A stretch of 64,000 nt of DNA, taken from positions 23,286 through 87,285 of the forward strand of contig NZ_FVZF01000012.1 in the NCBI RefSeq assembly GCF_900168265.1. Reading direction: 5' to 3'. The notes beneath the pieces were generated by a model. That model did not search any database and had not been told where the DNA came from. It saw only the letters and a program-made list of their open reading frames with translations. Position 1 is the stretch's first letter. Every line of letters begins with the position of its first letter. This document shows positions 1-8,256 of this stretch, one piece after another. The DNA is from Salegentibacter salarius (lineage in GTDB: Bacteria; Bacteroidota; Bacteroidia; Flavobacteriales; Flavobacteriaceae). Made by a program: the position numbers and the translations under genes.

Positions 1-1694
1 ATTTTTACGATATAGATCGCATCTTGTAATCCCGAAGTTGGTAAATTATGTTTGGTACTTCCAATGGCTATTCTTTTATTATAAATCATTTGTCCGTTAA
101 GGTCGTATAATAATATTTGTTTTAAATCAGATTGCACCATCTGTATCTCCAATTGCGCTTTTAGATTGTTTTGAACAATGAGCGCGTCAGGAAATAAAAA
201 ATCCAATTCCTCTTCAGTGGTTTCGGATAGGATATTGTCTTCCTTTTCCCGCATAAAGCTAATAAAAAATCGATTACTATAATTTCCTTTTTCCAGGTCT
301 ATAGAAAAATCATCCAGATTTAATTGATTATAGGTTTCTAATTCGGAATCAAAAAGAAAGATATTCTCGCTCTCAAAATCTCTGAAATCGTCCAGACTGA
401 AAGTTAATTTTGAAGCTTCAGCTAAATTTATAAATAGCGGGATTTTATCATTTTTTCTGAAAGGTCTAACCTGGATGTTATAGAAAGCTTCTGCAATATT
501 CCAACCTGCATCATTTTCCAGCACTCCGTAAATTTTTGCATCCATAGCCCAATCTTCTTCTTTAGAAGAATCTTCCCGGAAGGCTAACAAAAGTGGGCGC
601 GTATATAAATCGTTAAAACCTACATTAAGTTTTAATAATGGAATCTCGCTTTTTTGCTGATTTTTAAATTCTGAAGTTTGCGAGTTTTCTTTCTGAAATC
701 GTCTTTGAGAATTTTTAAAATGGATGTAACCATCACTCTTTCCGGTTAGCATAAAGGCCTGCCCAATAGGACTATACTCACGGGCTATTTGTGCACCATT
801 TGCTCCTGAATTTCCTGTTTCCTCTCCGCCGCCATCATAGGTTTTAAAAACTGCCGGGGCATAAGCGTTCGCTCCGGGAGAATAAGAACCATAACCACCT
901 TCGTAATCTTTTAAATAATGTGAATCACCGTTATCTCTGGAGTCCCAGAAGTAAGCGATTCCCGTACTTGCCGGATTTTCGAATAGAAAACTTTTTAAAT
1001 GAAGGGCAGAAGGATAGGGGTTACCTATTAAAACACTTTTTTCATTTTTAATAAGCACTTTTATTTCTCCGTCATTTGGTAAACCTCTAAAATCATAGCG
1101 TTGCCTGTTTCCGGGGTTGTTTTCTACTCCATTTATAATCGTGTGGTCGCTGCCGTTCACACCTTTCATGGTAAATCCTTGCCCTGGTGCTACATCAAAA
1201 TTAACTCCCACGTGCTGCCAGTCAGTGTACTCACTTCCCGAGTATTTGTAAATCCAGCGACTGGAAATTTTTAAAGGATTTGCCCTGCCTTCTAAATCGT
1301 TTGTAACGAGAACCGATTTACTTCGAGTTTGTGTTTTGGGTTGGAAAATTACCGCTCCAAATTGATTAGCGCTTATATTATCTGTAATCGGCAGCGCCCA
1401 GTAGTTATAATCAAAAGCATTAGAGGTGCCTTCCTGGAAAACGGAGAGCCAACCATTCCCCGAATTTTTATTAGTGCTTTTTTCACCCTGCAATAATTGT
1501 GATTCCTTTCGCAGGTAAATACTGGCTTCGGTATCAGGAGAATTATTCTTTTTTAGCGAAATATCGTCTTCAACATATAGAAACCGGTCACTAAGATAGA
1601 TATAAGAATCCCCGGTTATGGAAGGAGAAATATGCAGTTGCGCATTTCCGTGGTAAAAAGATAAAATAAAAGCTAAGAAGTAAATTTGCCTCAT
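1..1694 (-). CDS. Secreted protein with T9SS sorting domain (3' end cut by window)
   Basis: The minus-strand frame from the ATG at 1694 is open to the window edge (at least 564 codons). It begins with a signal peptide (MRQIYFLAFILSFYHGNAQ), followed by about 470 residues rich in Gly, Asn, Ser and aromatic residues, as in large flavobacterial surface proteins. The last visible part (FPDALIVQNNLKAQLEIQM, then ILLYDLNGQMI and GLQDAIYIVK) fits a type A C-terminal sorting domain of the type IX secretion system. Such a domain directs export across the outer membrane and is cleaved there. Only about 5-15 residues should be missing. I do not recognise the passenger region; GNPYPSAL and YFWDS motifs recur in flavobacterial T9SS cargo of unknown role. 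The gene is divergent from the small membrane protein gene at 1771. Confidence 0.82.
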   Translation of the reverse strand, partial: MRQIYFLAFILSFYHGNAQLHISPSITGDSYIYLSDRFLYVEDDISLKKNNSPDTEASIYLRKESQLLQGEKSTNKNSGNGWLSVFQEGTSNAFDYNYWALPITDNISANQFGAVIFQPKTQTRSKSVLVTNDLEGRANPLKISSRWIYKYSGSEYTDWQHVGVNFDVAPGQGFTMKGVNGSDHTIINGVENNPGNRQRYDFRGLPNDGEIKVLIKNEKSVLIGNPYPSALHLKSFLFENPASTGIAYFWDSRDNGDSHYLKDYEGGYGSYSPGANAYAPAVFKTYDGGGEETGNSGANGAQIAREYSPIGQAFMLTGKSDGYIHFKNSQRRFQKENSQTSEFKNQQKSEIPLLKLNVGFNDLYTRPLLLAFREDSSKEEDWAMDAKIYGVLENDAGWNIAEAFYNIQVRPFRKNDKIPLFINLAEASKLTFSLDDFRDFESENIFLFDSELETYNQLNLDDFSIDLEKGNYSNRFFISFMREKEDNILSETTEEELDFLFPDALIVQNNLKAQLEIQMVQSDLKQILLYDLNGQMIYNKRIAIGSTKHNLPTSGLQDAIYIVK

Positions 1695-1770
1695 AATTCC
1701 TGTAACTTTGCTGTAAATACAAGAACCGTTATTTTTAACAGCTTTAAAATAAGGGATAACAGGTAAAAAA

Positions 1771-1968
1771 ATGAACAATTCTCAAGTTATAAATACAATT
1801 TTGATAGTGTTTGGCGGCGGACTTCTAATCTATGCCATTGCTGCTGAAGGTGCTCACGCTTACTTTAAGATCATTGGTTTAATTACAATTATGTTGGGGC
1901 TTTATCGTGCAACCAATTTTTGGGTAGAGACAAAAGATGATCATAAAGAAGAAGAAAATAAAGAATAA
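1771..1968 (+). CDS. Small two-helix membrane protein of unknown function
   Basis: This 65-residue protein has two hydrophobic segments (about residues 8-25 and 31-48) and a charged Lys/Glu/Asp-rich tail. No catalytic motif is visible. Its stop codon shares one base with the start of the Smr-domain gene (TAATG), so the two are probably translationally coupled. I recognise no family. The coupling and plausible composition support a real gene rather than a chance frame. Confidence 0.7.
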   Translation: MNNSQVINTILIVFGGGLLIYAIAAEGAHAYFKIIGLITIMLGLYRATNFWVETKDDHKEEENKE

Positions 1969-2513
1969 TGGAGCTGAAAAAAGGTGATAAGGTCGCAGTT
2001 TTAGATGATGTGCTGGAAGGCTATGTAATAAAAGCCGGAGCCGGAAAAGTCTATATTGAAACTACCGATGGTTTTGAAATGGAGTTTACCGAAGAGGAAT
2101 TGGTGAAAATAGAAAGACCTATTGAAGCTTTATCTGAAGACGTGGATTTTGACAAGGTTTTAGCGGAAAAAAAGCTGCCTCCAAAACCAAAGTCACAGCG
2201 AATAAAGCCGAAAGAAAGAAACCTGCCGCCAATGGAGGTAGACCTGCATATAGAAAAACTAACCAGGTCTTCTCGTGGGATGAGTAATTATGATATACTT
2301 AACCTACAAATGGAAACCGCTAAAAGGAAATTGGAGTTTGCAATTAGCAAACGAATACAGAAAATTGTTTTTATTCACGGGGTAGGCGAGGGTGTTCTAA
2401 AAGCAGAACTCGATTTTTTCCTGGGTCGCTACGACAACCTAAAATTCTATGACGCCGATTACCAAAAATACGGTCTGGGAGCTACAGAAGTTTATATTTT
2501 TCAAAATGCTTAG
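1968..2513 (+). CDS. Smr-domain (MutS2 C-terminal-like) protein
   Basis: This is a 181-residue protein. The N-terminal ~50 residues (KKGDKVAVLDD... KVYIETTDGFEMEF) look like a small beta-barrel similar to the N-terminal part of Bacteroidetes Smr proteins. The C-terminal half is an Smr domain with its two diagnostic motifs: DLH (residues 92-94) and HGVGEGVLK (137-145, matching HGxGxGxLK). Stand-alone Smr proteins are DNA or RNA endonucleases acting on branched or stalled substrates, including some in ribosome rescue; which applies here cannot be told. The gene overlaps the upstream membrane-protein gene by one base. It ends convergently with the next gene, the two stop codons sharing four bases. 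Confidence 0.88.
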   Translation: MELKKGDKVAVLDDVLEGYVIKAGAGKVYIETTDGFEMEFTEEELVKIERPIEALSEDVDFDKVLAEKKLPPKPKSQRIKPKERNLPPMEVDLHIEKLTRSSRGMSNYDILNLQMETAKRKLEFAISKRIQKIVFIHGVGEGVLKAELDFFLGRYDNLKFYDADYQKYGLGATEVYIFQNA

Positions 2514-3556
2514 TTAGTAGTAGTTTCTTCGTTTTCTTCCTCATTTTCCTCTTCTGCATCCAGTAATTCTTGTTGCCGGTTTGTTAGTAGTTCAAAAGGA
2601 ATATTATTTACAACAAGTCTTCCTAAATTATAAGAGTCAAAACGAATATCTTCCCCGCTGCCATCCTGGCGAATTAGGTTAAAATCTTCGATTACTATAT
2701 TAGACCTATAATCTCTGTTAATAGAGTGGTCTAGTTGAAGCTCGTGTTCAAAACTAATTTCGCTAAGTTCTTTTTTTCGGTAATTCGCAACACCATCATC
2801 GGCAATTATCAAAGATCGTGGGTCTATATTTCCTGCTTCTACTTCAGATTGTCTTACCTCGTGCCGGGTTAAAACACCATCGTTATCATCGTCAGGGTCT
2901 AGATAATCGGGAAGATTATCTTCACCATCGGTATTCAAAAAGCCTTCTTCTGTGGTTGGTTCTCCCGGGTTCGCAGTTATTTCACTTTCTGTCGGAACAT
3001 TATCATTATCGTCATCAATATCTAAATAATCAGGAATGCCATCGCCATCGGTGTCCAGGTGATTTCCTCCATCGGGATCATAGCCTTCCTCAGCATTAAG
3101 TAAGCCATCGCCGTCGGCATCTGCATCCAAAGCAAGATCGTTGAAACTGGTAGTTATCGTCACAGTTCCCCCGGCAGAAACATATTCTTCTAGTACCCGT
3201 GGAGATCCTGGCGGTACTCCCTGGCAAAAATAATCTCTTCCGTTTATTTCCCCGTCGTAGATTCTATACACCAACCTGTTACCTTCTCCCGAAAGATTAA
3301 TTTCTATAGGTTCATCATTTACATCTAAGGTTAGAATTCTTTGCGTAAGTGTATCGTTTAGTCTGTTATCATCTAATTCCAGAGACATGGATTCGTATAC
3401 ATCTTCATTATTAACTACCCAAAGTACTTTTTTGCCGTCAATTTCGCATAAGCTTAGATCGCTGTCTTCCAGGTCAAAACTGGTTACGGTAATATCGCCA
3501 TCGTCACAGGAGTAAAGCGCAAAAGAAAATAATAGGGCTGCAAAGATCTTTTTCAT
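2510..3556 (-). CDS. Lipoprotein with thrombospondin type 3-like calcium repeats
   Basis: I chose the ATG at 3556 over the one at 3574 because it begins a clean lipoprotein signal (MKKIFAALLFSFALYSC, Cys17 in a YSC lipobox), giving 348 residues. The acidic stretch after the Cys (DDGD) fits a Bacteroidetes surface-export signal. The middle contains three Asp-rich repeats (DADGDGLLNAEEG, DTDGDGIPDYLDIDDDND, DPDDDNDGVLT) typical of thrombospondin type 3 calcium-binding repeats. The C-terminal third ends in a Glu/Asn/Thr-rich tail. A similar Asp-rich type is common in flavobacterial surface proteins. The ligand or role is unknown. The stop codon overlaps that of the convergent Smr gene. Confidence 0.83.
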   Translation of the reverse strand: MKKIFAALLFSFALYSCDDGDITVTSFDLEDSDLSLCEIDGKKVLWVVNNEDVYESMSLELDDNRLNDTLTQRILTLDVNDEPIEINLSGEGNRLVYRIYDGEINGRDYFCQGVPPGSPRVLEEYVSAGGTVTITTSFNDLALDADADGDGLLNAEEGYDPDGGNHLDTDGDGIPDYLDIDDDNDNVPTESEITANPGEPTTEEGFLNTDGEDNLPDYLDPDDDNDGVLTRHEVRQSEVEAGNIDPRSLIIADDGVANYRKKELSEISFEHELQLDHSINRDYRSNIVIEDFNLIRQDGSGEDIRFDSYNLGRLVVNNIPFELLTNRQQELLDAEEENEEENEETTTN

Positions 3557-3640
3557 AGGTGTACGTATATTCAAACTGAAACAAAAATAGCGGAATTAAG
3601 AATTCTTAGGGCAGGTTCTTTTAAATAATTTTATTTCGTT

Positions 3641-3648
3641 TAATTTTG
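3641..3648 (+). promoter_or_regulatory. Candidate Bacteroidetes -7 element close to the cysteine desulfurase start
   Basis: TAATTTTG matches the TAnnTTTG consensus of the flavobacterial housekeeping sigma factor. Transcription would be expected to begin only about 5-7 nt further on, at or very near the ATG at 3654, which would make a leaderless or near-leaderless mRNA. No clear TTG -33 box lies at the right distance, so the call is weak. Confidence 0.35.
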
Positions 3649-3653
3649 CGGCG

Positions 3654-4802
3654 ATGAAAAATGTATACCTAGATTCTGCCGCAACCACGCAAATGCGTGA
3701 CGAAGTAATTAACCGAATGACCTCTGTGATGAAAGAGGTTTATGGAAATCCTTCTTCTACCCATTCTTTTGGAAGATCTGCTAAATCTTTAATTGAGCAG
3801 GCGCGTAAAACCGTAGCCGGTTATTTGAATGTAAAAGCTTCAGAAATAGTGTTTACTTCTGGCGGGACCGAAGCCGATAACCTGGCTTTAAATTCTGCCG
3901 TTCGCGATCTTGGGGTAAAGCGCATAATAACTTCAAAAATAGAGCACCACGCAGTTTTGTATACCGTAGAGCAGCTTCAGGATTGTTTTGATGTAGAGGT
4001 AGTTTATGTTGATCTGGATTCCTGCGGAAATGTGAAAGATGATCATTTAGAAGAATTACTGAAAACTTCAGATAAAAAGACGCTGGTAAGCCTGATGCAC
4101 GTAAATAACGAGATTGGGAATAAACTGGATATTAAAAAAGTAGGGCAACTTTGCAAAGAAAACGGCGCCATTTTTCATTCAGATTGTGTACAATCGGTAG
4201 GGCATTATGATCTTGATTTTAGTGAAATCCCGGTAGATTTTACCGCGGTGAGCGCTCATAAATTTCACGGCCCAAAAGGTGTGGGATTTGCTTTTATTAG
4301 AAAAAACAGCGGATTAAAACCACTTATTTTTGGAGGAGAGCAGGAGCGTGGCCATCGTGCCGGCACAGAAGGGGTTCATAATATTGTAGGCCTGGAAGAA
4401 GCTTTAAAACTATCTTTAGATAATTTAGCCGAAGAAAAAGCCTATATAAGTGATCTAAAAGCTCATTTTATTTCAAAATTAAAAGCTGAAATTCCAGGGG
4501 TGAAATTCAACGGAGATTGTTCCGATCTTGAAAAAAGTACCTATACGCTGGTAAATGTATGTTTGCCGGTGCCCCAGGATAAAGCGCTAATGCTTTTATT
4601 TCAATTAGATCTAAAAGGTATTGCCTGTTCTAAGGGAAGCGCCTGCCAAAGCGGTAGTGATAAAGGTTCTCACGTGTTAAATGCATTTTTAGAGGAAGAA
4701 GACCTCAAAAAACCATCGGTACGGTTTTCATTTTCGCGATTTAATACCAAAGAAGAGCTGGACTACGTGGTAAAAACACTTAAAGAGTTTATTGAATCTT
4801 AA
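3654..4802 (+). CDS. Cysteine desulfurase (NifS/IscS-type aminotransferase)
   Basis: This 382-residue PLP enzyme removes sulfur from L-cysteine as an enzyme persulfide for Fe-S cluster or thio-cofactor assembly. Visible marks are the N-terminal YLDSAATTQMR, GNPSSTHSFGR, TSGGTEADNLAL, HVNNEIG, the PLP-binding SAHKFHGPKG with Lys203, the RAGTEG motif, and the active-site loop ACSKGSACQSG with the likely catalytic Cys at 325. The length is normal for the NifS/IscS branch rather than the longer SufS branch. No isc genes are adjacent. It may supply sulfur to tRNA modification, since mtaB lies 0.8 kb downstream, but that is inference. Confidence 0.93.
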   Translation: MKNVYLDSAATTQMRDEVINRMTSVMKEVYGNPSSTHSFGRSAKSLIEQARKTVAGYLNVKASEIVFTSGGTEADNLALNSAVRDLGVKRIITSKIEHHAVLYTVEQLQDCFDVEVVYVDLDSCGNVKDDHLEELLKTSDKKTLVSLMHVNNEIGNKLDIKKVGQLCKENGAIFHSDCVQSVGHYDLDFSEIPVDFTAVSAHKFHGPKGVGFAFIRKNSGLKPLIFGGEQERGHRAGTEGVHNIVGLEEALKLSLDNLAEEKAYISDLKAHFISKLKAEIPGVKFNGDCSDLEKSTYTLVNVCLPVPQDKALMLLFQLDLKGIACSKGSACQSGSDKGSHVLNAFLEEEDLKKPSVRFSFSRFNTKEELDYVVKTLKEFIES

Positions 4803-4901
4803 AGTCTTTTGTGAAGCTGACCTGAGTCATACTTTATAGACTTTAATCGCTGTTACTTTGCAGCATTAATTGCCCGGTTTTGGGATTAAAATTATAAAGT
4901 A

Positions 4902-5351
4902 ATGGCAGATAATCACGAATACCAGGTAGACCTAACCTGGAAAGAAGACCGAAAAGGAGAAGTTTCCTCTCCCTAATTAACCGACACCATTGAAACCGCC
5001 ACTCCGCCAGATTTTCCTAAAGGAATGCCCAACATTTGGTCTCCGGAACATTTTCTGGTTGCTGCGGTAGAAAGTTGTTTGATGACCACCTTCCTGGCTA
5101 TTGCTGAAAATTCTAAACTGGAGTTTATCAGTTTTAAATCTACGGCAATAGGGAAATTGGATAAAGTTGAAGGTAAATTTCAAATGACAGAAATTATACT
5201 GAAACCGGTTTTGGAAATCACCGACGAAAATAATGCTGAAAGAGCAAAACGCATCATAGAAAAGAGCGAAAAAGCCTGTTTGATCTCCAATTCTATAAAA
5301 ACGAAAATTACTCTGGAATCTGAGATTGTAATTGCTTCTGTAGGAGTATAG
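4902..5351 (+). pseudogene. OsmC-family peroxiredoxin gene interrupted by an in-frame TAA
   Basis: From the ATG at 4902 the frame reads MADNHEYQVDLTWKEDRKGE then VSSP, meets TAA at 4974-4976, and continues in the same frame as LTDTIETATPPDFPKGMPN and IWSPEHFLVAAVESCLMTTF to the stop at 5349-5351. Together these make a normal-length OsmC/Ohr-like protein of about 149 residues (organic hydroperoxide or osmotic stress detoxification). The second half keeps the family Cys in VESCLMTT. A single change, for example GAA to TAA at codon 25, would explain the stop. Restart at the Met at 5025 would drop the first beta-strands. The rest shows no decay, so the event is recent, suppressed, or a sequencing error. 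Confidence 0.8.
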
Positions 5352-5414
5352 TGATATTATCGTCATGATAATCGGGAGAAGCAGTCTTTTATTAGAAGTG
5401 TCTGTTCACCATGT

Positions 5415-5522
5415 CATCCTGAACTTGTTTCAGGATCTAGTTTATTTATATCCGGAATGACGTTTGAATGCAATATTCAAGTACAGGTTGCCATGTCGGC
5501 TATCGCCTCTTCGCAATAACGA
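5415..5522. repeat. Dispersed REP-like hairpin plus a second degenerate intergenic repeat
   Basis: Positions 5418-5425 (ATCCTGAA) and 5431-5438 (TTCAGGAT) pair perfectly around a CTTGT loop. An outer GTCAT at 5415 is mirrored by GGAATGACG near 5455-5463. A second, degenerate element follows (TTGCCATGTCGG... CTTCGCAATAACGAC), related to the repeat at 56717-56827. Other copies lie at 15441, 16041, 16123, 26887, 34083 and 53050. The gap holds no gene. Confidence 0.75.
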
Positions 5523-5589
5523 CTTAACCACAAACCGATAACTGATAACCGAAATCAAAACAATGTTTTCCTAAAACAATAATTGTTGG

Positions 5590-5597
5590 TATCTTTG
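5590..5597 (+). promoter_or_regulatory. Candidate -7 element for mtaB
   Basis: TATCTTTG matches TAnnTTTG and lies 43 nt before the mtaB start. It is followed by the GCAG often seen near flavobacterial transcription starts. The -33 TTG is not clear at the expected distance. Confidence 0.4.
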
Positions 5598-5640
5598 CAG
5601 CCCTAAAAATCGTTTAACTTCTACAGAAACAGGCAGGTGT

Positions 5641-6972
5641 ATGAATACAAAGAAGGTCGCATTTTATACCTTGGGTTGCAAGCTCAATTTTTCAGAAACT
5701 TCTACCATTGCAAGATCTTTTAAAGATGAAGGTTTTAAGCGTGTGGAATTCAATGAAGAAGCTGATATCTATGTGATCAATACCTGTTCGGTTACCGAGA
5801 ATGCCGATAAACGCTTTAAAACCATCGTAAAACAAGCGCAAAAAGTGAACGAAGATGCGTTTGTGATTGCCGTGGGTTGCTATGCGCAATTGAAACCAGA
5901 GGAACTTGCCGATGTAGATGGAGTAGATTTAGTGCTTGGAGCGACTGAAAAATTTAAAATCACCGATTATCTTAACGATCTTTCTAAAAATGATATGGGG
6001 GAAGTTCATTCCTGCGAAATTGATGAAGCCGACTTTTATGTAGGCGCTTATTCTATAGGAGACAGAACCCGCGCATTTTTAAAAGTGCAGGATGGGTGTG
6101 ATTATAAATGTACTTATTGCACAATACCTTTGGCTCGTGGAATTTCACGAAGCGATAAACTGGAAAATGTTTTGACTAATGCCGCTGAAATTTCAGCAAA
6201 GGGAATTAAGGAAATTGTACTTACCGGAGTAAATATTGGAGATTACGGAAAAGGAGAATTCGGTAATAAAAAGCACGAACATACTTTTCTTGATCTGGTG
6301 AAAGCTTTAGATGAGGTAAACGGTATTGAACGTCTAAGAATCTCTTCTATTGAACCTAATCTACTGAAAAACGAAACCATAGATTTTGTAGCCGATAGTA
6401 ATACATTTGTGCCTCATTTTCATATTCCATTGCAAAGTGGAAGTGACGCTTTGCTTAAATTGATGAAGCGTCGTTATATGAGTTCGCTTTATACCGATAG
6501 AGTGGCGCAAATTAAACGAGTAATGCCCAATGCATGCATTGGTGTTGATGTTATTGTTGGCTTTCCCGGGGAAACCGAAGAACGCTTCCTGGAAACCTAT
6601 AATTATTTAAATGAATTAGATATTTCTTACCTGCACGTTTTCACTTATTCTGAGCGCGATAATACTCCTGCAGCAGAAATGGAAGGTGTGGTTCCTACTA
6701 AAGTTAGAAAAAAGCGTAGCAAAATGTTGCGTGGACTTTCAGCTAAAAAGAGAAGGGCGTTTTACGAAAGTCAGCTAGGAAATACCTGTACCGTACTTTT
6801 TGAAGGGGAAAATAAAGAAGGATACATTCACGGCTTTACAGAAAACTATGTAAAGGTGAAAGCACCCTGGGATCCTGCATTGGTAAATACACTTCATCAA
6901 ATAGAACTGACTTCAATTGACGAAGATGGAATGGTTAGGTTTGAATTTGCTTCAGAAAAAGTAGCGGTTTAA
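5641..6972 (+). CDS. mtaB: tRNA t6A37 methylthiotransferase MtaB
   Basis: This 443-residue radical-SAM enzyme adds a methylthio group to C2 of N6-threonylcarbamoyladenosine at position 37 of ANN-decoding tRNAs. The N-terminal UPF0004 domain has the three auxiliary-cluster cysteines (Cys13, Cys49, Cys80). The radical-SAM CxxxCxxC is CDYKCTYC (153, 157, 160) in QDGCDYKCTYCTIPLARG. GFPGETEE and the PLQSGSD segment are also typical, and a C-terminal TRAM-like region follows. The opening VAFYTLGCKLNFSE points to MtaB rather than MiaB or RimO. The stop codon overlaps that of the convergent small gene by four bases (TTAA). Confidence 0.93.
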   Translation: MNTKKVAFYTLGCKLNFSETSTIARSFKDEGFKRVEFNEEADIYVINTCSVTENADKRFKTIVKQAQKVNEDAFVIAVGCYAQLKPEELADVDGVDLVLGATEKFKITDYLNDLSKNDMGEVHSCEIDEADFYVGAYSIGDRTRAFLKVQDGCDYKCTYCTIPLARGISRSDKLENVLTNAAEISAKGIKEIVLTGVNIGDYGKGEFGNKKHEHTFLDLVKALDEVNGIERLRISSIEPNLLKNETIDFVADSNTFVPHFHIPLQSGSDALLKLMKRRYMSSLYTDRVAQIKRVMPNACIGVDVIVGFPGETEERFLETYNYLNELDISYLHVFTYSERDNTPAAEMEGVVPTKVRKKRSKMLRGLSAKKRRAFYESQLGNTCTVLFEGENKEGYIHGFTENYVKVKAPWDPALVNTLHQIELTSIDEDGMVRFEFASEKVAV

Positions 6973-7274
6973 ATATTTATTCCTACCGGTAAAAGGTCCT
7001 TATATTTTCTTCTGTTCTTGCGCATGAATTTTGCAACGTCTGGACTGGTAGGCATCACGCGGGTATTTCGATCTTTAATTTCTTCTAAAACCGCTTCAAT
7101 AAAAATATCCATGTAACCTTCTTCCTTTAGCGATTCAGGCATAAAAACCTTGGTAAGGAATATTTTTCGTTCCTGTTGTGAGTATTCTATTGTGGCAAGT
7201 TGCTCCTTAATTGTGGTTTCAAATTGTCTTAAGAACTCATTATCGGTAATTATAATCTCTTCAGCATTCATCAT
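6969..7274 (-). CDS. Small conserved protein, possibly YjdJ-like GNAT fold
   Basis: This protein has 101 residues (100 if the second Met is used). The stretch IFLTKVFMPESLKEEGYMDI, then FIEAVLEEIKDRNTRVMPTSPDVAKFMRKN, resembles short one-domain GCN5-related acetyltransferases of the YjdJ type (beta-strand, PxxLxxxG, helix, VxPxCPxVxxF). The acetyl-CoA P-loop is poorly conserved, so activity is doubtful. It ends KYKDLLPVGINI. It converges on mtaB with a four-base stop overlap. Function unknown. Confidence 0.7.
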   Translation of the reverse strand: MMNAEEIIITDNEFLRQFETTIKEQLATIEYSQQERKIFLTKVFMPESLKEEGYMDIFIEAVLEEIKDRNTRVMPTSPDVAKFMRKNRRKYKDLLPVGINI

Positions 7275-7550
7275 TTCTCTTTTTTCTGTTATAAACCTTT
7301 AAGACAGCATATTTTTATCGCCAATAGCGATATAGTTTAGCTAGTAAATTTTTTTTTGGATGGTTATTGTAAAGGTAGTTAAATAAAGCCTTCGTAACTG
7401 AAATATTAGCAGTAATAGGTAAAATTAAAGGCTTTAAAAATTTGTCCATTATTTTTAATCTTTCAATTGTGAAAGCCAAATAAATAGCAGTAATTTTGAT
7501 AAGTAAATTTACGGCTTTAGGCCAGTTTGTAGTGTTATATACTTGTTAAA

Positions 7551-8246
7551 ATGACTGAAGAGAAGGAGTTGATTCATGTTTATTTTATGCCGGGAATGGC
7601 TGCAAATTCATCCATTTTCGAAAATATAAAACTTCCGGAAGATCATTTTAAAATGCATTTTTTAGAATGGATTATTCCCCAAAGAGATGAAAGCCTAAAA
7701 AGTTATGCTCTGCGTATGAATAAATATGTAAAGCACGAAAATGTAGTCTTGATTGGAGTATCTTTTGGCGGGGTTATTGTGCAGGAAATGGCAAAGAGTC
7801 TTGACCTAAAAAGGCTTATCATTATTTCTAGCGTAAAATGTAGAGAAGAATTGCCAAGGCGTATGCGATACGCCGCCAGTACAGGTTTATTTAAACTTAT
7901 ACCTACAAGTTTGTTAGATTATGTAGATCATTTTGAAAAAATTGCGGTAGGAGATTTTATAAAAAAAAGGGCGAAACTTTACCGGCAGTATCTTTCAGTT
8001 AGAAATCAGCGTTATCTGGATTGGGCCATAAAAAATATGGTTTTATGGAATTGTGCCAAAGCCCGGGAAGGGATTATTCACATCCACGGGGATAAAGACG
8101 AGATCTTCCCGATTAAATATATTTCAGATTGTATTACAGTAAAAAACGGTACCCATATAATGATTTTAAATCGCTATCGTTGGTTTAATAAGTACCTGCC
8201 CCAATTAATACTTTCAGGAAAAATAGAAGAAGAAAATAAAAAATAA
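7551..8246 (+). CDS. Alpha/beta hydrolase
   Basis: This 231-residue cytoplasmic protein has no signal peptide. The nucleophile elbow is GVSFGG with Ser71. HIHGDKDEIFP gives the acid Asp and NGTHIMI near residue 202 the catalytic His. FMPGMAANSS near residue 13 could be the oxyanion segment. The substrate cannot be predicted. A lytic transglycosylase gene starts 10 nt later, so the two are probably co-transcribed, followed by cardiolipin synthase. The 276-nt gap upstream (7275-7550) is AT-rich and shows no gene or clear promoter. Confidence 0.85.
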   Translation: MTEEKELIHVYFMPGMAANSSIFENIKLPEDHFKMHFLEWIIPQRDESLKSYALRMNKYVKHENVVLIGVSFGGVIVQEMAKSLDLKRLIIISSVKCREELPRRMRYAASTGLFKLIPTSLLDYVDHFEKIAVGDFIKKRAKLYRQYLSVRNQRYLDWAIKNMVLWNCAKAREGIIHIHGDKDEIFPIKYISDCITVKNGTHIMILNRYRWFNKYLPQLILSGKIEEENKK

Positions 8247-8256
8247 ATTAATTGCT

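Noticed and set aside
2818..3099. His/Leu/Arg-rich plus-strand frame opposite the calcium-repeat lipoprotein
   Set aside because: It is the complement of the Asp-rich repeats (GAT read backwards), so the composition is a shadow of the repeats.
5025..5351. Stand-alone short OsmC gene starting at Met 5025
   Set aside because: Upstream coding sequence in the same frame (4902-4973) matches the missing N-terminus, so the short frame is the rear part of a disrupted gene.
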